The notes beneath the pieces are model-generated. The model did not search any database, was not told the origin of the DNA, and saw only the letters and a list, made by a program, of their open reading frames with translations. From NCBI RefSeq assembly GCF_025966695.1, contig NZ_JAOEIY010000006.1, positions 62,001-126,000 of the forward strand: DNA of 64,000 nt, given 5' to 3'. The DNA comes from Stutzerimonas sp. S1 (GTDB lineage: Bacteria > Pseudomonadota > Gammaproteobacteria > Pseudomonadales > Pseudomonadaceae). Below, one piece after another: positions 27,524 through 36,058 of this stretch. Numbering within the stretch: position 1 is the first letter of the stretch; each line of letters opens with the position of its first letter. Both the position numbers and the translations under genes were made by a program.

Positions 27524-27973
27524 TCAGTAGCTCTTGTAGGGCAGGAACTTGCCGGACAGCACCACATTGACGCGATCGCCCTTGGGGTCGCTCTGGCGCT
27601 GGATATCCATGGAGAAGTCGATGGCGCTCATGATGCCGTCGCCGAACTCCTCGTGGATCAGCTCCTTGATGGTAGTGCCGTAGACGTTGACCAGCTCATA
27701 CCAGCGGTAGATCAGCGGATCGCTCGGCACTGCGGTGGGCAGCGAGCCCTTGTAGGGGGCGATCTGCAGCCAGGCGACGGCCTCGTCGGAGAGTTCGAAG
27801 AGCTGACCCAGGGTTTCCGCCTGGGCCTTGTCGAAGGCCATCTGACCGAGGCAGCCGGCGGTGGTCCACTCCTTGGACATGCCGATGCGTTCGGCGACAT
27901 GCGCCCACTTCAGGCCCTTGCGCACCTTGGCGGCGACGATCATCTGGGTGACCTGTTCACGACTGCTGATCAT
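27524..27973 (-). CDS. cynS: Cyanate hydratase (cyanase)
   Basis: The 149-residue cyanase has an N-terminal helical DNA-binding-like domain (KGLKWAHVAERIGMSKEWTT) and the C-terminal catalytic domain IYRWYELVNVYGTTIKELI. The catalytic Arg and Glu (YRWYE) and Ser (DGIMSAID) align with E. coli Arg96, Glu99 and Ser122. It converts cyanate and bicarbonate to ammonia and CO2. There is no cynT or cynX beside it. A good sigma-54-type promoter upstream suggests expression under nitrogen limitation. Confidence 0.95.
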   Translation of the reverse strand: MISSREQVTQMIVAAKVRKGLKWAHVAERIGMSKEWTTAGCLGQMAFDKAQAETLGQLFELSDEAVAWLQIAPYKGSLPTAVPSDPLIYRWYELVNVYGTTIKELIHEEFGDGIMSAIDFSMDIQRQSDPKGDRVNVVLSGKFLPYKSY

Positions 27974-28035
27974 GGCGAATCCTCATCTGGCGAATGCGAG
28001 TCACTGGCCGCGCGGGCGCGGCGGGCCTCGGTCGA

Positions 28036-28051
28036 TGCAGGTTCGGTGCCA
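28036..28051 (-). promoter_or_regulatory. Sigma-54-type promoter of cynS
   Basis: Read toward cynS the sequence is TGGCACCGAACCTGCA, with exact GG-N10-GC spacing and a full TGGCAC -24 element. It lies 62 bases before the cynS start. An NtrC site would fall inside the neighbouring PhyH gene; I found no good match there. Confidence 0.6.
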
Positions 28052-28056
28052 GGGAT

Positions 28057-28818
28057 TCAGTCGTATTCGGCCGCCTCGTGCTCGCCGAGCAAGCGGCGCT
28101 GGCGCGGCGTGGCGGCGGCCAGCACCTCGGGACTGAAACTGAAGTGCAGGTAGGGCGAGAACTTCTGCGCCACCATGCGTCGGCCGTAGTGGATCTGCAG
28201 CAGGTAGCGGCTGCGCTCGGCGCTGCGGTTGCGGCTGCCCGCGTGCCAGAGGTCGCTGCGAAACAGCAGCACGTCGCCGGCCTTGCACAGCACCGGCTCG
28301 GCCGCGCGGCCGTGCCACTGCGTTTCGCCCGGACGCGGCTTGCGCCCGGCGCGGTGGCTGCCGGGGATCACCAGCGTCGGGCAGAGGTCGGCGTCGATGT
28401 CGTCCAGGTACAGGTGCGCGGTGCAGATCTGCATCGGCAGTTCGAAGGCGGGATCGGCCAGCAGGCTTTCCGGCAGCTCCATGGCCAGGTAGTCGGCATG
28501 CAGCTCGCCGCCGATAAAGCCCGGGCGGCTGCGCCAGGCGGTCTGGCCGATGATGTGGCAGTCCGCGCCGAGCGCCGCCTCGGCCAGTTCGATCACCCCG
28601 GGCAGGTCGAGAAAGCGCAGCCAGAACGGCGAGCGGTTGAACACGCACTTGTAGTGATCGTCGACCAGGCCCCGGTAATCCCAGTGGATGGGTTCGAGCC
28701 GGTCGATGGCCTCGCGCAGCTCCGTGATCGCCGGCTGGTCGAGCACGCCCGGCAGGAGGACGAAGCCGTCGTGGTGCAGTGCGGCGAGACGTTGGGCGGT
28801 GAGCGTGGCGATATCCAT
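28057..28818 (-). CDS. Phytanoyl-CoA dioxygenase (PhyH)-family oxygenase
   Basis: The 253-residue protein is a PhyH-type Fe(II)/2-oxoglutarate oxygenase. The metal ligands appear as His-x-Asp in GELHADYLAMEL and a distal His in SDLWHAGSRN, followed by the 2OG-binding Arg in SRYLLQIHYGRR. Relatives hydroxylate diverse small molecules, including ectoine (EctD) and halogenated or quorum-signal compounds. No substrate can be assigned. The start MDIATLTAQRL has no clear ribosome-binding site; a longer form begins 20 codons upstream inside a repeat. It reads toward cynS with its own stop 84 bases before it. Confidence 0.82.
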   Translation of the reverse strand: MDIATLTAQRLAALHHDGFVLLPGVLDQPAITELREAIDRLEPIHWDYRGLVDDHYKCVFNRSPFWLRFLDLPGVIELAEAALGADCHIIGQTAWRSRPGFIGGELHADYLAMELPESLLADPAFELPMQICTAHLYLDDIDADLCPTLVIPGSHRAGRKPRPGETQWHGRAAEPVLCKAGDVLLFRSDLWHAGSRNRSAERSRYLLQIHYGRRMVAQKFSPYLHFSFSPEVLAAATPRQRRLLGEHEAAEYD

Positions 28819-28845
28819 AAGCGGGCGGACCGGATCGATTGGTGG

Positions 28846-28881
28846 GTAGGGTGGACAACGCGCGCAGCGATTGTCCACCGA
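28846..28881. repeat. REP-like palindrome
   Basis: GTAGGGTGGACAACGCGCGC and its near-complement GCAGCGATTGTCCACC form a stem-loop between sbcC and the PhyH gene. It is one of the GTAGGGTGGA...TCCACC family found in several intergenic gaps of the window. Confidence 0.7.
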
Positions 28882-28884
28882 TAG

Positions 28885-31800
28885 CTATCCGACGATTTTC
28901 AGCACACTCTGACCGTTGCCCTGGCGCTGCACCTGGATCTGTACCGGAATGCGCTCGTGCATTTCCGCCACATGGCTGATCACTGCCACCTTGCGGCCCT
29001 GGGCCTGCAGTGAGTCCAGCGCATCCATGGCGATCTGCAGCGACTCGGGATCGAGGCTGCCGAAGCCTTCGTCGATGAACAGCGACTCGATCCTGAGCTT
29101 GCTCGACGCCATCGAAGCCAGGCCCAGCGCCAGCGCCAGCGAAACGAGGAAGGTCTCGCCGCCGGACAGCGAATGCACCGAGCGCAGCTCGTCGCCCATC
29201 TCGGTATCCATCACCAAGAGGCCGAGCGGGCTGCCGCCGCGCTTGAGTCGGTAACGCCGCGCCAGCTGACGCAGCTGCACGTTGGCGTGCTGCACCAGCA
29301 GGTCGAGGTTGTAGGCCTGGGCGATCTTGCGGAAGGCACCGCCGTCGCTGGAACCGATCAGCGCAGCGATACGCCCCCAACGCTGATGCTCGGCGCGCGC
29401 AGCGTCGATCTCGGCGAGCAGCGCCTGGCTCTGGCTGCGGCGTTTGTCGTCGTCGATCAGCCTGGCGCGGGTTTCCGCGCAGTGCTGGTCGGCCAGCTCG
29501 CACTGCTGCAGTTGCTCGGCGTGGCGTTGCTGCAGCTGCCCGGCATCCGGCGTTTCGCTCTGCTGCTGGTTGTGCAAGTTCAGACGATTGAGGCAGCCAT
29601 CCAGACGCTCGCGACAGCGGGTCAGGGTTTCGCTGTTCTCTCGCAAGCGCTGACGCGCCTCGGCGATCAGTTGGTCGTCCATGTGCAGCAGCTGCGCGAG
29701 AGTGGCGTCGTCCAGCTGCGGATGGTCGGCGCGCCAGGTGGCGAGTTCGGCATTCAACGCGTCGCGTTCCTGCGCGAGTTCGGCGTGGCGCTCGCGACAG
29801 TTCCGCTGCTCGCTGTGCAGCCGCGTCAGGCCGAGCTTACTGTCGTTGAGCTGTTGGTCGATCGCGACCTGCGCCTGGCGTGCGGTCTGGATGGCCGCAT
29901 CCAGCTGCTGTTGCCAGGCGCTGGCGCTGGTCTGTTCGCCGAGACTGGTGCGCAGCGCCTGCTGGCTGGCCAGCAGCAGTTTTTCGCGCTCGCTCAGTCG
30001 CGCGTTGCAGCTCGTCTGTTTCTCCTGACGATGGCGTTGCTGCAGGTGCTCGTCGTTGCGGCGCTGCTCGCACTGGCGCAGCTCCTCGGCCAGCTCGGTT
30101 TGCTGTTGCAGCTGTTGCAGCCGCGTGGCGATGCTGGAGTCCAGCTGGATGAAGGTCTGCGCCGGGTTCTCGCGCCAGCGCTGCAGTTGTTCGGCGGGCA
30201 ACAGTTCGGCAAACGCCTGCAGTTCCTCGTCGAGTTGTTGAGTGTCGCGGGCGAGCGCATCGCGTTGGCGGGCGAGTTGTTGAGTCGCTTCGACACAGGC
30301 TTCGCGTGCCGCTTGCCAGGCCTGCTGCAGGGTTTCGCTGCGCTGTTGCAGGGCGAGCAGTTGCTGCTGACGCTGGCTGGCACTGGCGATCTGGTCTTTG
30401 AGATTGGTCAGCTGCGCTTCCAGCCATTGCGAACGCTCGGCTTCCGGCTGCTGCAGCAATTGTGCATGCGCAGGCAGGGCGAGCAGGCGCGGCGTCAGAG
30501 TCTGCAACTGCGCATCGATTTCGCCCTGGCGTTGCTGCGTCTGGCGCAGCTGCGTGCTGAGTGCGACGTGGCGGTCACGCAGCTCCTGCAGACGCTGATC
30601 CTGTTCCTGTAGCGCCTGCTGCGCGCGCTCGGCCTCGCGGTCATCGTGGCGGTCGAGGCTGGCAACCAGCGCATCGGTCTGGTGCCAGGGATGCTCGCCG
30701 CTGCCGCAGACCGGGCAGGGCTCGCCGGGGACCAGCGCCGCGCGCAGCGCCTCGACATTCTCGCTGCGCGCCAGGCGCTGGCGTTCGAGCAGGGCGAGAG
30801 TGACCTTGAGCGCCTGCTCGGCGGCGTCGCGTTCGCTGCGGACCTGTTTGCCAAGCGGCACCAGGCTGTCCAGCTCGGCCTGCTGGCGACTGTGGGCGTC
30901 GCTCAGTTCGCGCTGGCTGGCGACGAGCGTGAGCTGCTGCGACCAGAGCTGATGCAGTGCATCGGTTTCGCGTTCGGTCTGGCGCCAATCGTCGAGCTGG
31001 CGATGCAACTGGGCCAGCTGTTCGGCCAGCCCGACCTCGCTGTCGCGCTCACCTTGCAGGTTATCCAGCGCCGCTCGCGCCTGGCTTTGCTGTGCCTCCG
31101 CAGCTTCAGCCTGCGCTTGCAGCGCGGGGAGTTCGCTCTGCCCTTGCTGCAGCCGCGCGGCCAGCTGCACGGCCTGTTGCAGACGTGGCCGGTAGCCGCC
31201 CCAGGCGGCACAGAGCGGTTGCAGCGCGGCGCTCGTGTCGAGTTGCTGGGTCAGCGTCGCGAGCTGTTCGGCGGCGCGTTGCTGTTGTGCGTCGAGTTGC
31301 TTGAGGGTTGCCTCGCCGGCACTGGCCGCGACATCGGCCTGGGCGCTTTCTTCGCGGATCGCGGCAAGGTCGGCGTTCAGATGGCTGAGGCGTTCCTCTT
31401 CACGGCGTGCCTGCGCCAGCCTCGGCTCGGCCGTCTGCCGCGCCTGTTCGGCTGAGCGCAGGTCGTTGCCGGCTGCTTCGCATTGGCTCTGCAAGCTGTC
31501 GAGACGTTGCTGCAGGCTTTGTTCCTCGTGCTGCAGGCGCGTCAGGCTGTCGGCGGCTTTGCCCAGCAGCGGATCGAGTTCCTGCTGACGTAGAAAACGA
31601 TGACGCTGCGGCGCGAGCAATTCGAACAGCTCGAGAATGCGCCGGGCCTCGGCCAGGCTCTCGCGCTCGTCTTCAGCGTCCTGCAGTTGCTGGCGGGCGG
31701 TATCGCGCTCGCCTTCCAGACGCCGCAGCTCGCTGAGCCATTGCCGCTGGGCTTCCAGCTCCTTGAGCTGCTGTTGCAGCTTCTTCAGTTCTTCGAGCTG

Positions 31801-32529
31801 GGCCTGATGTTCGCGCTGCAGTGCTTCACGCTGCTCCGGCTCCAGCGGCTGCAGACCGCCGGCCTGCTGTTCCAGGCGGGTCAGGCTTTCCTTCGCCTGC
31901 TTGGCGGCCTCGAAGGCGGCCTGGCCGAGGCGGCTGTAAAGGCCGGTGTCGGTGAGCTTTTCCAGCAGGGTGCCGCGCTCGTTGTCGTCGGCCTTGAGGA
32001 AGGCGGAGAATTCGCTCTGCGCCAGCAGCACGGCGCGGGTGAACTGCGCCAGGGTCAGGCCCAGGCGCGCTTCGAGCAATTCCTTGAACTCGCGCTTCTT
32101 GCCGCTGGCCAGGAGCGTGCCACTGTCGAGATCCGTAAGGCTCTGGCTGCTGGCCTGCAGTTTGCCGTCGATCTTCTCTTTGGCACGCCTGACCTCCCAG
32201 CGAGCGCGGTAGCGGTGGCCGTCGACCCCGACGAAATCCACCTCGGCATAGCCGCTGCCGCAGCCGCGGCGCAGCAGGTTGCGCTCGTCGCCGCCGCCGA
32301 TCTCGGCTTCGACGTCGGGGACCTTGTTCAGCGGCGAGACGCTGTCCAGTCGCGGCGTGCTGCCGAACAGCGCCAGGCACAGGGCGTCGAGAATGGTGCT
32401 CTTGCCGGCACCAGTCGGCCCGGTGATAGCGAACAGTCCGGCGCTGGCCAGCGGTTCGGCGGTGAAGTCGATGACCTGTTCGCCTGCCAGTGAGGCCAGG
32501 TTCTTCAGGCGGATGGCGAGAATTTTCAT
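28885..32529 (-). CDS. sbcC: SbcC, exonuclease subunit of the SbcCD complex
   Basis: The 1214-residue SMC-like ATPase has Walker A GPTGAGKST near residues 38-46 and a very long Gln/Leu/Arg-rich coiled coil. The zinc hook CPVC (GEPCPVCGSGEHPW) is near residue 605, with signature LSGGETFLVSLALALGLA and Walker B LFIDEGFGSLD at the C-terminus. With SbcD it cuts hairpins, palindromes and protein-blocked DNA ends during replication. It overlaps the sbcD stop (ATGA) in the usual sbcDC order. The gene is noticeably rich in CAG/CTG codons from coiled-coil Gln and Leu. Confidence 0.96.
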   Translation of the reverse strand: MKILAIRLKNLASLAGEQVIDFTAEPLASAGLFAITGPTGAGKSTILDALCLALFGSTPRLDSVSPLNKVPDVEAEIGGGDERNLLRRGCGSGYAEVDFVGVDGHRYRARWEVRRAKEKIDGKLQASSQSLTDLDSGTLLASGKKREFKELLEARLGLTLAQFTRAVLLAQSEFSAFLKADDNERGTLLEKLTDTGLYSRLGQAAFEAAKQAKESLTRLEQQAGGLQPLEPEQREALQREHQAQLEELKKLQQQLKELEAQRQWLSELRRLEGERDTARQQLQDAEDERESLAEARRILELFELLAPQRHRFLRQQELDPLLGKAADSLTRLQHEEQSLQQRLDSLQSQCEAAGNDLRSAEQARQTAEPRLAQARREEERLSHLNADLAAIREESAQADVAASAGEATLKQLDAQQQRAAEQLATLTQQLDTSAALQPLCAAWGGYRPRLQQAVQLAARLQQGQSELPALQAQAEAAEAQQSQARAALDNLQGERDSEVGLAEQLAQLHRQLDDWRQTERETDALHQLWSQQLTLVASQRELSDAHSRQQAELDSLVPLGKQVRSERDAAEQALKVTLALLERQRLARSENVEALRAALVPGEPCPVCGSGEHPWHQTDALVASLDRHDDREAERAQQALQEQDQRLQELRDRHVALSTQLRQTQQRQGEIDAQLQTLTPRLLALPAHAQLLQQPEAERSQWLEAQLTNLKDQIASASQRQQQLLALQQRSETLQQAWQAAREACVEATQQLARQRDALARDTQQLDEELQAFAELLPAEQLQRWRENPAQTFIQLDSSIATRLQQLQQQTELAEELRQCEQRRNDEHLQQRHRQEKQTSCNARLSEREKLLLASQQALRTSLGEQTSASAWQQQLDAAIQTARQAQVAIDQQLNDSKLGLTRLHSEQRNCRERHAELAQERDALNAELATWRADHPQLDDATLAQLLHMDDQLIAEARQRLRENSETLTRCRERLDGCLNRLNLHNQQQSETPDAGQLQQRHAEQLQQCELADQHCAETRARLIDDDKRRSQSQALLAEIDAARAEHQRWGRIAALIGSSDGGAFRKIAQAYNLDLLVQHANVQLRQLARRYRLKRGGSPLGLLVMDTEMGDELRSVHSLSGGETFLVSLALALGLASMASSKLRIESLFIDEGFGSLDPESLQIAMDALDSLQAQGRKVAVISHVAEMHERIPVQIQVQRQGNGQSVLKIVG

Positions 32530-33761
32530 CGCTCAATTTCCTCACTGGCGAACTCGACCCGTTGCAGGAGCGTGGCGAAATCGTCCAGCGCCTGTTCGTC
32601 TGCCGGGTTGCCGTACTGTTCCTCCCAGGCGCGGGCGAACAGCTCCTGCGGGCTGATCTGGTCGAGGCCGAGCAGCACTTCCGATTCCGTTTCGCCGCGC
32701 TTGCCGGCGTATTCGCTGGCGATGCGTACCAGCCGGCAGGCCTTGCCGGCGATCGCGGTTTCGATGCGCTGGCGCAGGTCCGGTAGCGGCTCGTCGAGCA
32801 GCACGCGTACTTCCAGCCAGGGCAGGTTGTCGTCGAACAGCCCGGTGGGCGGCAGCGCCTCCAGCGCGGTGATGACCTCGGCCAGCAGCGCGCGGCCGAT
32901 ACGGATCATCTCCACCGCGCGCGGCACCGGCAGGTTGTCGACCTGTTTCAGGGTCTCGCCTTCGAGCTCGACCAGCAGCACCTGATGCGCGTAGTTGACC
33001 TCGGCGAAGGACAGCGGCAGCGGCGAGCCGCTGTAGCGGATGCGCGCCTGCCCGGCGACCTGCTGCGGCTTGTGCAGGTGGCCGAGGGCGACATAGGCGA
33101 CCGATTCGGGAAACAGGCTGGCCGGCAGCGCTTCGGCATTGCCGATGACGATGTTGCGCTCGGACTCCTCCGATACCGCGCCGCCGGCCATGTGCGCATG
33201 GCTCATGGCGACCAGCGCCTGGCCCGGCTGGCGTGCGGCCTCGGCGGCGGCGATGAGGCGTTCATGCACCTGGCGAATGCCGGCCATGTAGTCGTCGCCC
33301 AGTTCCACGCCGGTGACCTCGGCCGGGCGCAGGAAGGGCAAGGTGAGGCACCAGGCGGCGGTATTGCCAGCGGCGTCATGCAGCGGCACCAGCAGCCGCT
33401 GATGGTCGAGCTGGCCCTCGGCGACCCAGCTGATGCGGCCGACGGCGTGGGCATTGAGACGCTTCATCAGCGGCGCCGGCAGCTCGATGCGCCCGCCCGA
33501 GTCATGGTTGCCGGCGATCATGACGATGTCCAGCTGCGGCAGTTTTTCGTGGGCGCGGACGATGAAGTCGTAGAGGCGTTCCTGAGCCTTGAGCGGCGGG
33601 TTGACCGTGTCGAAGACGTCGCCGGCGATCAGCAGGGCGTCGGCGCGCTGGGCGACCAGCTGGTCGAGCAGCCAGGCGAGGAACTGTGCGTGCTCGTGGT
33701 CGCGGTCCTGGCCGTGGAGGGTCTGGCCAAGGTGCCAGTCGGAGGTGTGGATCAGGCGCAT
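32526..33761 (-). CDS. sbcD: SbcD, nuclease subunit of the SbcCD complex
   Basis: The 411-residue Mre11-family metallophosphoesterase starts MRLIHTSDWHLGQTLHG (motif DxHLG). Motif II is ALLIAGDVFDTV, motif III MIAGNHDSGGRIELP, and the later histidines are in VAMSHAHMAGG and ALGHLHKPQQV. It provides the manganese-dependent nuclease for SbcCD. The in-frame upstream extension lies in repeat sequence and is not conserved. Its stop overlaps the sbcC start. The large palindrome just upstream (33881-34649) is the kind of structure SbcCD attacks, an amusing placement. Confidence 0.96.
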   Translation of the reverse strand: MRLIHTSDWHLGQTLHGQDRDHEHAQFLAWLLDQLVAQRADALLIAGDVFDTVNPPLKAQERLYDFIVRAHEKLPQLDIVMIAGNHDSGGRIELPAPLMKRLNAHAVGRISWVAEGQLDHQRLLVPLHDAAGNTAAWCLTLPFLRPAEVTGVELGDDYMAGIRQVHERLIAAAEAARQPGQALVAMSHAHMAGGAVSEESERNIVIGNAEALPASLFPESVAYVALGHLHKPQQVAGQARIRYSGSPLPLSFAEVNYAHQVLLVELEGETLKQVDNLPVPRAVEMIRIGRALLAEVITALEALPPTGLFDDNLPWLEVRVLLDEPLPDLRQRIETAIAGKACRLVRIASEYAGKRGETESEVLLGLDQISPQELFARAWEEQYGNPADEQALDDFATLLQRVEFASEEIER

Positions 33762-33880
33762 GCGCTTTGGGCTCTTGCGGAGCGAAGGTGGGCGCGCCGC
33801 GGCAGTCGGCCGGGGCGCGATTTGTTTTGGGATATTGGTGGGGCGGGGTGCAATGCCCGGTGTTTGGGCGTGGCGCTTTC

Positions 33881-34649
33881 CGTAGGGTGGAAAACCGCGC
33901 AGCGTTTTCCACCTTGTTGGGCGCCTATGCCTGCGAACGGCGCAGCGCTTTCCTTGGCCGGAGCTACCAGTTGCGCCTTGCACGGCGCGTCACTTTCTCT
34001 TGTTTCGCCAAGAGAAAGTAACCAAAGAGAAGGCGCCCCCTGCATCCGGGTCTGGCCGCTACGCGACCAGACTTCCCTCACTCCGGCATTGCTCCGGGGG
34101 CACGTCACGAAGGGGCATCCCGCCTGGGCGGCCCCGCCCTTCGTTCCTCGCTCGGCGTCCATGCCTCGCGTCCTCCTACGCAACGCCTGCGTTCGGCCTC
34201 CTGAAGGGGAAGGGAGTTCGCGTCGCCTGAAGGCACAGCGGCTGGCTTCGCTTCTCTTCGCTTTGTTTCTTGGATTTGCCTTTCGCTTTTCCATGCACGG
34301 CCTAGTAGGCGACACCCGATTCCCCTTCAGGAGGGTGAGCGGAATCGTTGCGCAAGGGGTTGAGCCGCATGGACGCGGCGAAAGGCTCAAAGGGCCAAGG
34401 ATGGCCCTTGTAAGCCGACCCATGGAGCGGCGATGGAGCGAACGGACCCTGCGCGCAGCGCAGGGCCGGATGCAGGGGCGCGCTTTCTTTTGCTTACTTT
34501 TCTTTGCGCCGGGCGGCGATCCGCGTGCAAAGAAAAGTGAGGCGCCGTGAGAGGCGCAATCTAGCGGCCGGGCCAAGGAAAGCGCTACGCCAACTACAAG
34601 CGTGCATGCCACCCCCGGTGGAAAACGCTCTGCGGTTTTCCACCCTACG
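33881..34649. repeat. Large MITE-like element with ~170-180 bp imperfect inverted arms
   Basis: The left arm (33881-34050) and right arm (34467-34649) are imperfect inverted copies. Each starts with the GTAGGGTGGAAAACCGC...GCGTTTTCCACC palindrome and continues through GCGCTTTCCTTGG. Each then has a stem-loop of the form ACTTTCTCTTG...CAAGAGAAAGT and ends at CCCTGCATCCG. Inside, CCTCCTGAAGGGGAA (about 34198) pairs with TTCCCCTTCAGGAGG (about 34322). There is no transposase gene, so it would be a non-autonomous or structural repeat. Confidence 0.7.
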
Positions 34650-34857
34650 ACGTCTCCGGTGGCGGGGAAAAGTAAGGTGCTGTGCAAGGCGCATCCTGTC
34701 GCGCCAGCCGAGGAAAACGCCATGCTAGACACAGACGTGCATGCCACCTGTGGTGGAAAACGCTGCGCGGTTTTCCACCCTACGACCTCTCCGGTGGCGA
34801 GGAACGGTGACGCGTCGTGCAGTGCGCACCCTGTGGCCGCTGCCGAGCCAAGCCAAC
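34533..34857. repeat. 135-bp tandem repeat, about 2.4 copies
   Basis: Units start near 34533, 34668 and 34803 (third partial). Each carries CGTGCATGCCACC, a GGTGGAAAACGC...GCGGTTTTCCACCCTACGAC palindrome and CTCCGGTGGCG. The unit is the same module as the arm of the large inverted element. Copies differ at many positions, so the duplication is old or under little constraint. Confidence 0.75.
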
Positions 34858-34860
34858 CCC

Positions 34861-35733
34861 TCACGAGTACAACCACCCCTTGAGTGCCTGCAGATTCCCC
34901 ACCTGCAGCTGCTGCGCCGCCGCATTGGCCTGCACCGTGTTCGGGTCGATCCCGAACCGCTGCAGCACGTACTGCACCAGCGCCCCACGCGTCTCCACCG
35001 GCAGCTGGCCATCGACCATGCCGTAGTCCACCTCGATGATCGCCTTCTGCGCAGCGCTCAGCCGCGCGTCGGGTTCGATCAGCACGGTCACCGGCGTGTT
35101 CCACGCGTCATCCTGCTCGCGCCTGTGCTCGCTTTCGTCCATCAGGTCCGGCTCGCCGCGAAAGCGGCTGAGGACGAAGTCGCGGTAGGCGCGGTTCTTC
35201 TCGCAGTAGGCGCGCACGTGCCAGCGCATGCCGGTGAATGCCAGGGTGTGCGGTGTCATCACGCGGATTTCCACCTCTGGGTTGGCCAGCGACACGTATT
35301 CGGTTTCCAGCCGCAGCCCTTCGCGGCAGGCCTGCAGGATCGGCCGCAGCACTTCCGGGCGGATGCTGCGGTCCGGCACCTGCAACACCTCGGTGTGCGC
35401 GTAGGCCAGCGCCAGACCCTCGATGTGCGGCGCGCGCACGCGGTTCTGGTCGAGCAGGTGCAGATAGGCGCTGGCGCTGCCGTCGATGAACAGCGGCTGG
35501 AAGTCGGGTGCCGGCTTGTAACCCTTCAGATGCCGGTCATATGTAAGGTTTTCCGGCGCGTGTTCGTTCAGATAGGTGTTGATGTCCTTCGACGCCTGCT
35601 GCCGGCTGATGCCGAAACTCTGCATCAGATGGCCCGTGGTCAGGCGGCCTTCCCACCAGGCGATGGTTTCGATCAGGCGATAACGCAAGGCCAGGTCCCA
35701 GCGGATGTGGCTGATCGATTGCTCCCTTTTCAT
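34861..35733 (-). CDS. WYL-domain transcriptional regulator (CapW/BrxR-like)
   Basis: The 290-residue protein has an N-terminal winged helix-turn-helix (LRYRLIETIAWWEGRLTTGH, then FGISRQQASKDINTYL) and a central WYL domain (LRLETEYVSLANPEVEIRV, then GMRWHVRAYCEKNRAYRDFV). A C-terminal WCX-type extension follows. Length and layout are those of BrxR/CapW regulators that repress phage-defence systems such as BREX and CBASS. No defence effector genes are next to it. It is divergent from a 32-residue membrane peptide, and its stop abuts the repeat region. The ligand is unknown; the family may sense nucleic acid or nucleotides. Confidence 0.85.
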   Translation of the reverse strand: MKREQSISHIRWDLALRYRLIETIAWWEGRLTTGHLMQSFGISRQQASKDINTYLNEHAPENLTYDRHLKGYKPAPDFQPLFIDGSASAYLHLLDQNRVRAPHIEGLALAYAHTEVLQVPDRSIRPEVLRPILQACREGLRLETEYVSLANPEVEIRVMTPHTLAFTGMRWHVRAYCEKNRAYRDFVLSRFRGEPDLMDESEHRREQDDAWNTPVTVLIEPDARLSAAQKAIIEVDYGMVDGQLPVETRGALVQYVLQRFGIDPNTVQANAAAQQLQVGNLQALKGWLYS

Positions 35734-35849
35734 TGCTTTCTTCTTCCGTTCGAAAACTTTACATGCCTATGTCTGCATGCTCGACGTGTCGCGTGACGCT
35801 ACATATATTCGGGGCGTGATTCAAGCTGAGCGTGAACGAGGAGGCTGCG

Positions 35850-35948
35850 ATGAACCTGATGCTCAATGCCCTGGCAATGTCGTCCGTTGCGTTGGTGGCG
35901 ATGCTGTTGCTGGCCTGGCTGGCCTACGCGGAGCGGGAGGGCAAGTAA
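35850..35948 (+). CDS. 32-residue single-pass membrane peptide
   Basis: The frame reads MNLMLNALAMSSVALVAMLL, then LAWLAYAEREGK and a TAA stop. A strong GAGGAGG ribosome-binding sequence ends 6 bases before the start. A hydrophobic helix (residues about 5-26) is followed by a charged tail, as in CydX- or CcoQ-like microproteins. It is divergent from the WYL regulator 116 bases away. I do not recognise a family. The ribosome-binding site and clean membrane-helix composition are the reasons to call it. Confidence 0.55.
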   Translation: MNLMLNALAMSSVALVAMLLLAWLAYAEREGK

Positions 35949-36058
35949 CGAGATTTATGACAGTTGCTCGGGGCCGGGCCAACGCCCCGATGAGCGGCGG
36001 GAGTTTCCGCGTTGTGTGCGTGGTCTTTTTGTTCAGGCTCACCGTCTCGAGATGCTGC

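Larger units (their letters stand above)
33762..34860. other. 1.1-kb non-coding region made of nested palindromes and tandem repeats
   Basis: No credible gene is present; all open frames here are spurious. The region holds a large inverted-repeat element (33881-34649) followed by direct copies of its arm with a 135-base period up to about 34857. The first 120 bases after sbcD show nothing notable. Confidence 0.75.

Noticed and set aside
33881-34860. CRISPR array
   Set aside because: Repeats are long (135 bases), few, diverged and palindromic, with no short unique spacers and no cas genes.
33752-35104. Minus-strand open frame of 450 codons across the repeat region
   Set aside because: It runs through inverted and tandem repeats and into the WYL gene, has low-complexity Arg/Ser/Pro-rich sequence, and repeats its own segments as the DNA does.
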